A stretch of 24,906 bases of DNA from Prevotella sp. (GTDB lineage Bacteria; Bacteroidota; Bacteroidia; Bacteroidales; Bacteroidaceae). Location: positions 1 through 24,906 of the forward strand of contig JAFRZC010000250.1 in NCBI GenBank assembly GCA_017442765.1. Direction: 5' to 3'. Made by a program: the position numbers and the translations under genes. This document shows, piece by piece, positions 1-9,224 of this stretch. The notes under the pieces are model-generated. The model was not told the origin of the DNA, made no database searches, and saw only the letters and a list, made by a program, of their open reading frames with translations. Position 1 is the stretch's first letter. Each line of letters opens with the position of its first letter.

Positions 1-47
1 CAGATGACCAGGACTTCAAATTAACCCGAACGCGATGGAAAGAATAA
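1..47 (+). CDS. Possible 3' end of an upstream gene (partial)
   Basis: The frame starting at base 3 reads DDQDFKLTRTRWKE and stops at 47, overlapping the next gene by 13 bases. The frame starting at base 1 stops earlier, at 24. The short overlap is typical of co-transcribed genes, so the downstream lipoprotein is probably not the first gene of its operon. Only about 14 residues are visible, so no family can be named and the reading frame itself is uncertain. Confidence 0.3.
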   Translation, partial: DDQDFKLTRTRWKE

Positions 48-1108
48 GAAACAAGATAAAAGACAATCTCGTGAAGATGCTTGTCGCGGCTGCCATGATC
101 GGCATGGCCGTGACGGGTTGCGTCTATCTCGACAGCGTGTCAATCACCCAAATCATCGACGGACGTGAGTGCGACTACGCATACGCAGGCACAGAGGCCA
201 CATTCACCGTGAACGGACATATTGAGTGTGCGACCGATGTCAGCAACACCAATTTCGTTGTCGCCATCCTCGCGCCGAAGACGTGGAACGTGGCCCGGTA
301 TGCCAAGGTGACCTACCGTTACGACCTGGCTGAGGACCGCGACCAGATTATGACCATGTCGCCCGTCCCGGCCAATTCGCTGCCCAAGAACGGCAACGGA
401 CTGACCTGGGTTGAATGCCTCAATCAGACCTACGGCGTAGGTCCCAATGTGCTCGACGACATGGAGTGGGTGGTCTTCCAGACCGATATCGCATGGAACA
501 TCCATAACGGCGACAAGCCGAAATACACCATCTGGATAAAAACGCTCATGAGCGACGAGAACCTCAAGTGCCGCCTGGGCTTCTTCGTCAACCATACCGA
601 CGACGGCTTCTCCGGCGGTGGTGACCATAAGAAGGTCTTATACTCCGACTGCTTCGAGGTGGTGGGTGCCTCAGGTGCCGTCACCGACTATTGCAGCAAC
701 CACCTCAACCGCCTCTCGCCGCTACTCTCGTTGCAGGACGACTTCCTGACGTTCAGTTTCATCGGCAGTGTGGCCGACAACGACCTCACCCGTGCCAATG
801 AGCCCGTCTATTTCGAGGGCAAGGCCTACGGAGCATCAGGCCAAGTGTATGAAGTGAAAGAGAAAACGGAAAAAACACTCATGCCCGTTGAGGACGTATT
901 GGCAAAGATGTGCAGCATCACCCTCTGGCCGGCTGGCTTCTTCAACATTCCTGAGGGAGAGCAACTTGTGAAAATCGAGTACTTCTTCACCAACAAAGAC
1001 GGCGACATCGTCATCGGACAAGACACGGATGACCACCTCGGACTCGGCAAACCTGCTCCCGACCCCGACAACCGCCTTCCCTTTGTCTATAACTTCCAGT
1101 GCAATTAA
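35..1108 (+). CDS. DUF4961-like surface lipoprotein of a SusC/D locus
   Basis: A 357-residue protein. Residues 1-28 form a signal peptide ending in a lipobox (VTGC, Cys29), so it is predicted to be a lipoprotein. No acidic surface-export signal directly after the Cys is obvious (CVYLDS). The body resembles, from memory, the uncharacterised DUF4961 family that sits next to SusC/SusD genes in Bacteroidales. Matching stretches include the ATFTVNGHIE segment near residue 60, a segment around TMSPVPANS (about 109-117) followed by GLTWVECL, the motif GVGPNVLDDMEWV, LGFFVNHTDDG near residue 190, and a C-terminal SITLWPAGFFNIPEGE segment. No catalytic residues can be identified. Its position directly before a SusC suggests an accessory glycan-binding or assembly role in the same outer-membrane complex, but that is inference. 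The start is set by the lipoprotein signal peptide. Confidence 0.7.
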   Translation: MERIRNKIKDNLVKMLVAAAMIGMAVTGCVYLDSVSITQIIDGRECDYAYAGTEATFTVNGHIECATDVSNTNFVVAILAPKTWNVARYAKVTYRYDLAEDRDQIMTMSPVPANSLPKNGNGLTWVECLNQTYGVGPNVLDDMEWVVFQTDIAWNIHNGDKPKYTIWIKTLMSDENLKCRLGFFVNHTDDGFSGGGDHKKVLYSDCFEVVGASGAVTDYCSNHLNRLSPLLSLQDDFLTFSFIGSVADNDLTRANEPVYFEGKAYGASGQVYEVKEKTEKTLMPVEDVLAKMCSITLWPAGFFNIPEGEQLVKIEYFFTNKDGDIVIGQDTDDHLGLGKPAPDPDNRLPFVYNFQCN

Positions 1109-1116
1109 AGGAGTTA

Positions 1117-1143
1117 ATGCGCTCCGCTAATGAAAAATGAAAA
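1117..1143 (+). repeat. Dispersed intergenic repeat, copy 1 (inverted copy at 9241-9267)
   Basis: This 27-base stretch matches the reverse complement of 9241-9267 at 26 of 27 positions. It runs into further A-rich degenerate copies of an ATGAAAAATG-like unit (to about 1167), which place the SusC start codon at the end of the repeat. A weaker relative occurs at 17675-17700, just before another start codon. It fills most of the 56-base gap between the lipoprotein and the SusC gene. Confidence 0.75.
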
Positions 1144-1164
1144 ACGAAAAGTGAAAAGTGAATA

Positions 1165-4100
1165 ATGAAGAACTTAAATTGTAAATTATACGCACTCATG
1201 GGCATGCTCATGCTTGGCCTTGTCTCTCTGCAGGCACAGAACTACGCTCCGACAAAGGGTGTCGTGACCGACCTGCGCGGCAACCCTGTCGCCGGAGTGG
1301 AGATTGCGCTGAGGGGAGAGACCGCAAAGGTGACGACTGCCGACGACGGATTGTTCGACTTTACGTTCAAGACGGGCGACGTGGTGACGTTCACTCATCC
1401 CGACTACCTCTTCAAAGAGGAGAAAATAGGTAAGATTCGTTCGCTGAAGGTTAACGAGACCTATTCCGTACATCTCATCGAACGGTTCGTAAATACGGAC
1501 AAGGACATCGTGGACGCGTTCGGCGGCCATACGTCTGCCGATGAGTATCTCGGTGCTCAGACGACGGTCTATACGAAAGACCTTGACAAATATCTCTCGC
1601 CCAACATCATGACTGCCTTGCAAGGGCGCATGGCGGGCTTTAACATCTCACAGTATCGCGGCTTTGCCCTGCGCAACACGACGAGTAACAGTCAGGGCTC
1701 GCTCGTCGGCACTCTGCCTGCAGGCTTCGGCATAAGTAGTTATGGAGACAACTCACAGTTCTCCTACAGCTCGCGAGGCATGGGTCCCGTCGTCATCGTC
1801 GATGGTATCGAGCGCGAGCTCTTCTCGCTCGACCCCGAGGCCATTGAGTCGGTATCGCTGCAGAAAGACGCGCTCTCGTCGATGTTCCTCGGTATGCAGA
1901 GCTCGCGTGGCGCGCTCATCATCACGACAAAGAATCCCACTGCCGGCAAGCTGCACCTCTCGCTGACCGGCAAGCTTGGTGTGAACCATGCCGTCAACAA
2001 GCTGCATCCGCTCTCAGCCGACAAGTATGCCTACCTGCTCAACGAAGCTCTGCAGAACGACGGCAAGTCGGCTCTCTACGGCTATGATGACTATATTGCT
2101 TTCCAGAACGGAACGAACCCCTATCTTTATCCGAACGTGAACTGGGCAGACGAGCTGTTGCGCAAGAACAGCATCTCGCAGTCCTACAACCTCAATGTGT
2201 CGGGTGGAGGTCGTGTGGCACAGTTCTTCGTCAGTCTGGGTTATCTCAAAGAGGAGGGTCCCTTCCGTACCAGCAAGGAGAACAACTACAATACCAATCT
2301 CGATCTGAACCGCTACATGCTCTCATCGAAAGTTCACATCAACATCACCGACGACTTTGAGGCTACCCTGACCGCACTCGGACGAATCACCGAAGGCAAC
2401 CAGCCTGGTGGCAGCGGTAGCGGCTACAGCGACTTGTTGAGAAACATCTATACCACCCCCAACAACGCCTATCCCGTCTATAACCCCGACGGCACATGGG
2501 GCGGCAACCGGTCGTTCACCAACAACCTGCGCTCGCAGACGGTCAACTCGGGCTATATCTCCGACAACCAGCGCGACATACAGGCTACCCTCAAGCTGCG
2601 CTACGATTTCGGGAAACTGGTGAAAGGTCTTTCGGCACACGTGCTCGGAAGTGTGGCAACGCTCAGCCGCACCGCGATCACCCGCACGAAGCAGGCTCCC
2701 GTCTATGCCTATAGTCTCGACGATCAGGGCGAGCCCGTCTATACGCTTTACGGCTCATCGGTTCCGCAGACGAACGACTTCACGTCTGTAGCTTCGTATA
2801 ACATGCTCTACGGTCAGATGAGTATCAACTACGACCGTCAGTTCGGGCTACACACCCTGCGTGCTGCCCTGACAGGTGACACACGGCACGAGATCGACGA
2901 CTACGACCTGCCCATGATTCCCTCGAACATCATGGAGAAGATTTCCTACGACTACGCTAAGCGCTATTTTGCACAGGTAGCCGTCACCGAGAGCTATTAT
3001 AACCGCTATGCGCCAGGCAACCGCTGGGGAACGTTCTGTGCCTTCGGTCTCGGATGGGACATCGCACAAGAGGCGTTCATGGAGCAAGCTACCTGGGTAG
3101 ATAAGCTGAAGCTGCGTGCCATCTGGGGAAAGACCGGCAACGGTATCGGTAACTCGGGCTATTACACCTACCGTCAGACATTCTCCGACCCATACGGCTA
3201 CTACACGCAAGGTACGACTCAGGGTCAGGGCAACATCTTCGCCCGGGAGAACGAGCTGGCGAATCCCTATCGCACATGGGAGAAAGCCGACAAGCTGAAT
3301 ATCGGTCTTGATGCCGCATTCCTGCGCGACAGGCTCTCCTTTGCTATCGACTACTATAACGATAAATACTACGACCTGCTGCAAAACCGAGGCAAGAGCA
3401 TCGAACTGCTCGGAACGGCCTATCCTACCGAGAATATTGGTAAGACCCGACAGACAGGCGTTGAGCTGCAGTTGACGTGGCAGGACCGCATCCGTGACTT
3501 CAACTACTACGTGTCGGCCAACTGGAGCCTTGCCAAGAGCAAGCTGCTCTACATGGACGAGCAGCGAGTGGAGTACGACTGGCTACGGCTCACGGGTCGC
3601 CCTGTGGGAGTAACCTACGGATTGCAGGCTAACGGATTCCTCTCCGCCGCCGACATTGCCAACGGCTATCCTGTCATCACGGGTTATGAGGTGCAGCCTG
3701 GCGACGTGAAGTATGTTGACCAGAACGGCGACAACGTCATCGACGAGTTCGACCGTGTAGTCATCGGTGGCAATAAACCTCTGCGCTATTTCGGTGTTGA
3801 CCTCGGACTCGAATGGAAGGGTCTGGAGTTCTCCATGTTGTGGCAGGGTGCTTACAAACGCGACCTCTACGTGGACGACCAGACGCTTGTGCAAGGATTC
3901 CTCGGTGTGGGAAGCACCTACGGTCAGGCCTACGAGAACATGCTGGCTCGCTGGACACCTGAGACGGCAGCCACGGCAACCTATCCGCGCCTGTCGGCAG
4001 GTGGCAATAGTTACAATATGGGCGCAGGAATGGGCTCGTCCATGTGGATGCATTCAGGAAATTACCTCAGACTGAAGAACATCAGCCTGGCTTATAACCT

Positions 4101-4269
4101 TCCCGAACTACTCTGTAAGAACTATCTTGGAGGTGTCAGGGTGAAACTCTTTGTAAATGCTCAGAACTTGCTGACCTTCTCGGCCTGCGACTTGGTCGAT
4201 CCTGAAGTGACTTTCACAAGTTCACCCCTGCAGCGTTGCATCATCACTGGTATCAATCTCAAATTCTAA
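1165..4269 (+). CDS. SusC-like TonB-dependent outer-membrane transporter (atypical plug type)
   Basis: A 1034-residue protein, normal length for SusC. It has a signal peptide (about 1-25, ending SLQAQ) and a carboxypeptidase-regulatory-like domain (about 30-105; GVVTDLRGNPVAGVEI). A plug domain follows (about 125-260) with the VIVDGIERE and SMFLGMQSSRGALIITTK motifs. The rest is a 22-strand-type barrel ending in Phe (INLKF), as expected for BAM-dependent insertion. The usual EVVVVGYG TonB-box sequence is replaced by a divergent segment (DIVDAFGG, 114-121). The plug carries an insert with YTKDLDKYLSPNIMTALQGR, a pattern I recall from one SusC subtype of tandem SusC/D loci. There is no N-terminal STN domain, so direct anti-sigma signalling is not expected. 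SusD follows after 11 bases. The first codons lie at the edge of an A-rich repeat, so the N-terminus is slightly uncertain (Met12 and Met14 are alternatives). Confidence 0.93.
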   Translation: MKNLNCKLYALMGMLMLGLVSLQAQNYAPTKGVVTDLRGNPVAGVEIALRGETAKVTTADDGLFDFTFKTGDVVTFTHPDYLFKEEKIGKIRSLKVNETYSVHLIERFVNTDKDIVDAFGGHTSADEYLGAQTTVYTKDLDKYLSPNIMTALQGRMAGFNISQYRGFALRNTTSNSQGSLVGTLPAGFGISSYGDNSQFSYSSRGMGPVVIVDGIERELFSLDPEAIESVSLQKDALSSMFLGMQSSRGALIITTKNPTAGKLHLSLTGKLGVNHAVNKLHPLSADKYAYLLNEALQNDGKSALYGYDDYIAFQNGTNPYLYPNVNWADELLRKNSISQSYNLNVSGGGRVAQFFVSLGYLKEEGPFRTSKENNYNTNLDLNRYMLSSKVHINITDDFEATLTALGRITEGNQPGGSGSGYSDLLRNIYTTPNNAYPVYNPDGTWGGNRSFTNNLRSQTVNSGYISDNQRDIQATLKLRYDFGKLVKGLSAHVLGSVATLSRTAITRTKQAPVYAYSLDDQGEPVYTLYGSSVPQTNDFTSVASYNMLYGQMSINYDRQFGLHTLRAALTGDTRHEIDDYDLPMIPSNIMEKISYDYAKRYFAQVAVTESYYNRYAPGNRWGTFCAFGLGWDIAQEAFMEQATWVDKLKLRAIWGKTGNGIGNSGYYTYRQTFSDPYGYYTQGTTQGQGNIFARENELANPYRTWEKADKLNIGLDAAFLRDRLSFAIDYYNDKYYDLLQNRGKSIELLGTAYPTENIGKTRQTGVELQLTWQDRIRDFNYYVSANWSLAKSKLLYMDEQRVEYDWLRLTGRPVGVTYGLQANGFLSAADIANGYPVITGYEVQPGDVKYVDQNGDNVIDEFDRVVIGGNKPLRYFGVDLGLEWKGLEFSMLWQGAYKRDLYVDDQTLVQGFLGVGSTYGQAYENMLARWTPETAATATYPRLSAGGNSYNMGAGMGSSMWMHSGNYLRLKNISLAYNLPELLCKNYLGGVRVKLFVNAQNLLTFSACDLVDPEVTFTSSPLQRCIITGINLKF

Positions 4270-4280
4270 AACGAACGACT

Positions 4281-6044
4281 ATGAAAAGAAACCTGATAAT
4301 GGCTTTTGCCTGGAGTGCAGCGCTTTTTGCTACGACAGCCTGCATGGACAACTATGAGGAGCTGCCGGTTGATCAATATACGGACGATTTCCTCTTCTCG
4401 AGGACCGACTCGGTGGGCGACCGCGCATTGGGCTTCCTCGGTACCATCTACGATGCGCTCGAGAGCGGGCATAGCCGCGTCGGTGGCTACTATCTTGACG
4501 CGGCTTCCGACGATGCGCTGCCTATCGACATGGATGGTGAGCCCGATGTGCTGAAACTGCAATTAGGGCAATATACAGCACGTACGCGTATTGGCTCTGA
4601 GATGAAATGGGGTGACTATTACTCGCTCATCCGCAAGGTAAACATTTTCATCAACGGTATCGATGTCGTTCCGTTCAAGGCGACATATATCAATGCTTTA
4701 GGCGAGCAGCAGCCGCTTAACCGAACGTTGAAGGCAGAGGCGCGCTTCATCCGCGCCTGGTTCTATTTCCAGATGCTGGAGCGCTATGGAGGTGTTCCCC
4801 TGCTTGGCGATAAGGTTTACGATATCAACGACAACCTTGAGTTGCCCCGCAACACGTTCGGCGAGTGTGTCGATTACATCGTGAGCGAACTTGACGCGAT
4901 ACAGGATGACCTGCGGGCTATTCCGATGGATCAGCCCGGACTCTATGCCCACGTTCCCACGAAGCAGGCTTGCGTGGCTCTGAAGAGTCGCGTGCTGCTC
5001 TATGCGGCCAGCCCGTTGTTCAACGAACGGCCTATTGAGTCCGGCAACGAGCTGATAGGTTACGCCTCTTATGACAGGAACCGTTGGAAGAAGGCTGCCG
5101 ACGCTGCCCGCGAGTTCATGGAGACCTGGGGAGACAAGGGTGATGCCACCTTTAAGCTGGCGACCAGCTCAAGAAATGTCTTCCTGAACTTCTATCACAG
5201 GACGACCAATCCAGAGCTTATCTTCTTCCGTCAGGGAGGCTCGGGCACTGGAGTGGAGTCGAACATAGGTCCGTTGGGATTCTCGGGTAACAACATCGGT
5301 AGCGGCCGGACGAACCCGACACAGAATCTGGTGGATGCTTTCCCGATGAAGGACGGCAAGGCCATCGACGAGCCCGGGAAGTTCACTTACGACCCGCAGA
5401 ACCCGTATGCCAACCGCGACCCGCGTCTTGACCAGACCGTACTGCACAACGGTTCGAAATGGTTGGGAACAACGTTGCAGACATGGCAGGGCGGTGCACA
5501 TAATCCGAACACAGGTGAGGACTACAGCACGACCAGCTACTACCAGCGTAAGTTCATGGGTGCGTTTGAGTCGTTCTCCGACTATAGTGCAGTCCTTCAC
5601 CTGTGGGTTATCTTGCGCTACACGGAAGTGCTGCTCAACTTTGTTGAGGCGGAAAACGAGGCACTTGACGAGCCTTCCCAGGAGATTTACGATGTGCTCT
5701 TCGCCATTCGCAAGCGTGGCGGCATCTCGGCCGGCACCGATAAGATGTATGGTCTGAAGGCGGGAATGACGAAGGAAGAGATGCGAGAGGTTATCCACAA
5801 TGAGCGTCGTATAGAGCTGGCGTTTGAGGAGCATCGCTATTTCGACATCCGCCGCTGGCGCGAGGCCGAGAACATCTACAAGCAGCCGCTCAAGGGCATG
5901 CAGATTTCCTCGAATGGAGTTGGCGTGACCTATACTGTTGCCGATGTGCTGAACGTGACATGGGACAACAAGCGCTATTTCTATCCGATTCCCTATGCGG
6001 AGGTGAATAAGAATGACAACATGGTACAAAATCCTAATTGGTAA
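4281..6044 (+). CDS. SusD/RagB-family glycan-binding lipoprotein
   Basis: A 587-residue lipoprotein. The start at 4281 is chosen because it gives a compact signal peptide with the lipobox Cys at residue 21 (TTAC). An upstream in-frame ATG at 4236 lies inside the SusC coding region and would add 15 unlikely residues. The SusD/RagB fold is recognised from the N-terminal YDAL-type segment, the ARFIRAWFYFQMLERYGGVPL helix (about residues 155-175), and the FEEHRYFDIRRWREAE motif with the PIPYAEVNKN...QNPNW ending. SusD proteins form a lid over their SusC partner and bind oligosaccharide. The 11-base gap to the preceding SusC and the 7-base gap to the following SusC indicate one transcript. The natural partner is the preceding atypical SusC. 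Confidence 0.94.
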   Translation: MKRNLIMAFAWSAALFATTACMDNYEELPVDQYTDDFLFSRTDSVGDRALGFLGTIYDALESGHSRVGGYYLDAASDDALPIDMDGEPDVLKLQLGQYTARTRIGSEMKWGDYYSLIRKVNIFINGIDVVPFKATYINALGEQQPLNRTLKAEARFIRAWFYFQMLERYGGVPLLGDKVYDINDNLELPRNTFGECVDYIVSELDAIQDDLRAIPMDQPGLYAHVPTKQACVALKSRVLLYAASPLFNERPIESGNELIGYASYDRNRWKKAADAAREFMETWGDKGDATFKLATSSRNVFLNFYHRTTNPELIFFRQGGSGTGVESNIGPLGFSGNNIGSGRTNPTQNLVDAFPMKDGKAIDEPGKFTYDPQNPYANRDPRLDQTVLHNGSKWLGTTLQTWQGGAHNPNTGEDYSTTSYYQRKFMGAFESFSDYSAVLHLWVILRYTEVLLNFVEAENEALDEPSQEIYDVLFAIRKRGGISAGTDKMYGLKAGMTKEEMREVIHNERRIELAFEEHRYFDIRRWREAENIYKQPLKGMQISSNGVGVTYTVADVLNVTWDNKRYFYPIPYAEVNKNDNMVQNPNW

Positions 6045-6051
6045 AAGCGAG

Positions 6052-9000
6052 ATGAAAAGATTTGTATTATTATTGATAAATTTGTGTGTGTTCGCCTTTG
6101 CTTTCGGTCAGACGAATGTGACGGGTACGGTGGTCTCATCCGACGACTCGGAACCGTTGGTCGGCGTAACGGTGAAGGTGAAGGGAACGAAGACGGCTGT
6201 CATTACGGATATCGACGGAAACTACTCGATCGAGGCACCGTCGGGCAGTACACTCGTCTTCTCGTATGTGGGATTCGTAGATCAGGAGCACCGTGTGCGC
6301 GGGTCGCGGGTTGACGTACAGCTGGTTCCCGACGTGAGCGGACTGAACGAGGTGGTCGTTGTGGGTTATGGTACGGCCAAGCGTATCACGCTGACGGGTG
6401 CCGTGAGTGCCATCAACGGTAAGGAGTTGCAGAAAGTGCCGGTGAGCAGTGTGCAGAACACGCTGGCCGGTAAGTTGCCGGGCTTCTTCTCGCAGCAGCG
6501 CAGCGGACAGCCGGGCAAGGATGCCTCCGACTTCTTCATCCGTGGTGTGAGCTCGCTGAACTCCGCAGGCAACCAACCGCTTATCATTGTCGATGACGTG
6601 GAGTATTCCTACGAGCAGCTCTCACAGATCAACGTGAACGAGATTGAGAGTATCTCTATCCTGAAAGATGCCTCCACGACCGCCATCTATGGTATCAAGG
6701 GTGCCAATGGCGTGTTGGTGGTGAAAACGCGCCGCGGTGTTGAGGGTAAGCCGAAAATCAACGTTCGTGTGGAGACAGGTTTGCAGACTCCGGTGCGCAC
6801 GCCGAAGTTCCTCGGCTCCTACGAGACGGCTCAGCTGGTGAACGAGGCGTATGCCAACGACGGCCGGCCGGCCTTGTTCAACGACGAGGACCTTGAGCAT
6901 TTCCGCACGGGCGACGACCCCTACGGCCATCCCGACGTGAACTGGTATGATGAGATCTTTAAGAAGGTGGCCATGCAGACGAATATGAACATTGACGTGA
7001 GCGGTGGCTCGCAGCGTTTGAAGTATTTCGTTTCGGCTGGCTATTTCATCCAGAACGGTCTTGTGCGCCACTTCTCAAGCGGCGACGACATCAACAACAA
7101 CTACCTATATCGTCGTTTCAACTATCGTTCAAATCTCGACTTCCAGGTGACCGACAATCTCTCGATGAGACTCGACATCACGTCACGCTTCATGAACATC
7201 AACGAACCGCACGGCATCAATGCGACGGGGCAGATTTACAGCTTCACGGAGATGCACCCCTATTCAGCTCCGGTGATGAACCCCAATAGCACATACGCCT
7301 ACCTCTACGACACCTCGTCGTCGCGGCCTACGTTGAACGCGCGGCTGGCCAATGAGGGCTACCAGCGCACGCGCCGCAACGACAACAACCTGCTCTACAG
7401 TGCTAACTGGAAGATGGACTGGCTGACCGAGGGCTTATCGTCGAGTGTGCGTCTGGCCTATTCAACGGTCGATGAGTCGTACCGCCGTGTGTTCAGAGGG
7501 GCTTATCCCACCTACCACTACGACCCCGTGACCGACAGCTATAATATCAATCCCGACGGTGTCTATACGGCTGGAACGTATGCGGTGGGCGGCGGCACCA
7601 ATCAGGCGAAGAAGGACTTGAACCTGTTGGCCAGCATCAACTATGCGCGCATCTTCAACAATGCCCACGATGTGAACGCGATGTTGCTCTACAACCGCGA
7701 GAGCACCACCACGGAGAGCTCCGGCGAGAAGGTGCCCGACAAGTTCACGGGCTTCACGCTGAAGCTTGGCTATAAGTACAAGAACCGCTATCTCGTTGAC
7801 TTCAACGCGGCCTACAACGGTTCCGACCGCTTCGACGCCAACCACCGCTACGGCTTCTTCCCCGCTTTGGGTGTGGGCTGGGCCATCAGCGAGGAGCCTT
7901 GGTTCCGCAAACGCTTCGAGTGGGTCGATCTGTTGAAGATCCGCTCATCGTATGGTATCGTCGGTTCCGACGTGGCCGCCGGTGGCCGCTATCTCTACCG
8001 TCAGGTCTATCAGGGCGGCATCAGCTATCCGTTCGGCGAGCGCAACAACGAGGGCTCGCAGGGCTACTACGAGGGCGACCTGGGCAACGACAACGTGACG
8101 TGGGAGAAGGCCAAGAAGTTCGACATCGGTATCGACATGAACCTCTGGAACCGCGTGTCGCTGACCGTTGACTACTTCCACGACAAGCGCTACGACCAGC
8201 TCGTCACACGCAACGACGTGCCGCTCATCCTCGGTATCGGCTCCTCACCGCTCAACGTGGCCAAGACGGTGAACAGAGGTTTCGACGGCCAGCTCGGCTA
8301 TCGCGACCAGTGGGGCGACTTCGGGTTCAACACGAATTTCGTGTTCTCCTACGCGAAGAACAAGATTGTCTATCAGGCCGAGGCACAGCAGCGCTATCCG
8401 TGGCTGGCTCGCACCGGTCATCCCATCGGCCAGGAGTTCGGCTATCAGTGGATAGGCTACTATACACCCGACGACATCGCGCTCATCGAGGCCGGCGACC
8501 CCAGTGCTCCTGCCGTTCCCAACGGCGACATTCAGGTGCAGGCCGGTGACTTGAAGTACCGCGACATCAACGAGGACGGCATCATCAACGACTATGACAA
8601 GGCCGCCATCGGCAAGCCCAACCTGCCGAACACCACGCTGGGCTGGACCATTGGCGGATCATACAAGGGCTTCACGCTGAGCATCCTCTTCCAGGGTTCG
8701 TTCAACTACAGCTTCTCGGTGGTCGGCACGGGCATCGAGCCGTTCAAGAGCCAGTTCCAGCCGCTGCACCGGCAGCGGTGGACGCTGGAGAAGTATGAGG
8801 CCGGCGAGGACATCGGCTTCCCGCGCCTTACCTCGAACGCCTCGACGGTGAACTCGGCTCAGGCCTACATGTCGAACTTCTGGCTCATCGACGCATGGTA
8901 CATCCGTCTGAAGACCATCGACCTCTCGTATGAATTCCCGAAGAAGTGGCTGCCCAAGTTTACCGACTCGCTTCGTCTCTACATGAACGCCTACAACCTG

Positions 9001-9117
9001 TTCACGTGGACCAGCTACGACAAGTATCAGCAAGACCCCGAGATTTCTACGAACACGGCCGGTGATGCCTACATGAACCAGCGCGTGGTCAACTTCGGCG
9101 TGCAGCTGTCGTTCTGA
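6052..9117 (+). CDS. SusC/RagA-family TonB-dependent outer-membrane transporter (classical type)
   Basis: A 1021-residue protein. The start at 6052 gives a clean signal peptide (1-20, ending AFGQ); an in-frame ATG at 6013 overlaps SusD and is less likely. It has a carboxypeptidase-D-regulatory-like domain (about 22-95), a classical TonB-box segment LNEVVVVGYG (98-107), and a plug domain (about 112-230) with PLIIVDDVEY and DASTTAIYGIKGANGVLVVKT signatures. The barrel includes the GDLKYRDINEDGIINDYD motif and ends GVQLSF. It belongs to the same operon as SusD, seven bases upstream. Unusually, no SusD gene follows: the next gene is a DUF4105 protein. It may share the upstream SusD, use a partner encoded elsewhere, or have lost its partner. 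There is no STN signalling domain. Confidence 0.94.
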   Translation: MKRFVLLLINLCVFAFAFGQTNVTGTVVSSDDSEPLVGVTVKVKGTKTAVITDIDGNYSIEAPSGSTLVFSYVGFVDQEHRVRGSRVDVQLVPDVSGLNEVVVVGYGTAKRITLTGAVSAINGKELQKVPVSSVQNTLAGKLPGFFSQQRSGQPGKDASDFFIRGVSSLNSAGNQPLIIVDDVEYSYEQLSQINVNEIESISILKDASTTAIYGIKGANGVLVVKTRRGVEGKPKINVRVETGLQTPVRTPKFLGSYETAQLVNEAYANDGRPALFNDEDLEHFRTGDDPYGHPDVNWYDEIFKKVAMQTNMNIDVSGGSQRLKYFVSAGYFIQNGLVRHFSSGDDINNNYLYRRFNYRSNLDFQVTDNLSMRLDITSRFMNINEPHGINATGQIYSFTEMHPYSAPVMNPNSTYAYLYDTSSSRPTLNARLANEGYQRTRRNDNNLLYSANWKMDWLTEGLSSSVRLAYSTVDESYRRVFRGAYPTYHYDPVTDSYNINPDGVYTAGTYAVGGGTNQAKKDLNLLASINYARIFNNAHDVNAMLLYNRESTTTESSGEKVPDKFTGFTLKLGYKYKNRYLVDFNAAYNGSDRFDANHRYGFFPALGVGWAISEEPWFRKRFEWVDLLKIRSSYGIVGSDVAAGGRYLYRQVYQGGISYPFGERNNEGSQGYYEGDLGNDNVTWEKAKKFDIGIDMNLWNRVSLTVDYFHDKRYDQLVTRNDVPLILGIGSSPLNVAKTVNRGFDGQLGYRDQWGDFGFNTNFVFSYAKNKIVYQAEAQQRYPWLARTGHPIGQEFGYQWIGYYTPDDIALIEAGDPSAPAVPNGDIQVQAGDLKYRDINEDGIINDYDKAAIGKPNLPNTTLGWTIGGSYKGFTLSILFQGSFNYSFSVVGTGIEPFKSQFQPLHRQRWTLEKYEAGEDIGFPRLTSNASTVNSAQAYMSNFWLIDAWYIRLKTIDLSYEFPKKWLPKFTDSLRLYMNAYNLFTWTSYDKYQQDPEISTNTAGDAYMNQRVVNFGVQLSF

Positions 9118-9128
9118 CGCATAGTAAT

Positions 9129-9224
9129 AAGCAACGGATGAACACGGATAAACACGGATATAAGGAGACAAATGAAAACAATGAGAAAAAATATTCCGTG
9201 TAAATCCGTGCTCATCCGTTGCTT
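9129..9224. repeat. Imperfect inverted repeat of CACGGAT units around a start codon
   Basis: The arms at 9129-9158 and 9195-9224 match as reverse complements at 27 of 30 positions, separated by 36 bases. The left arm contains a tandem AACACGGATA pair (9141-9160). The loop holds the Shine-Dalgarno AAGGAG (9162-9167) and the ATG at 9172. The right arm lies inside the coding region (residues 8-18 of the DUF4105 protein). In RNA this could form a long hairpin presenting the start site in its loop. Related CCGTGT/ATCCGTG repeats occur widely in bacterial intergenic DNA; that statement is from memory. Confidence 0.75.
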
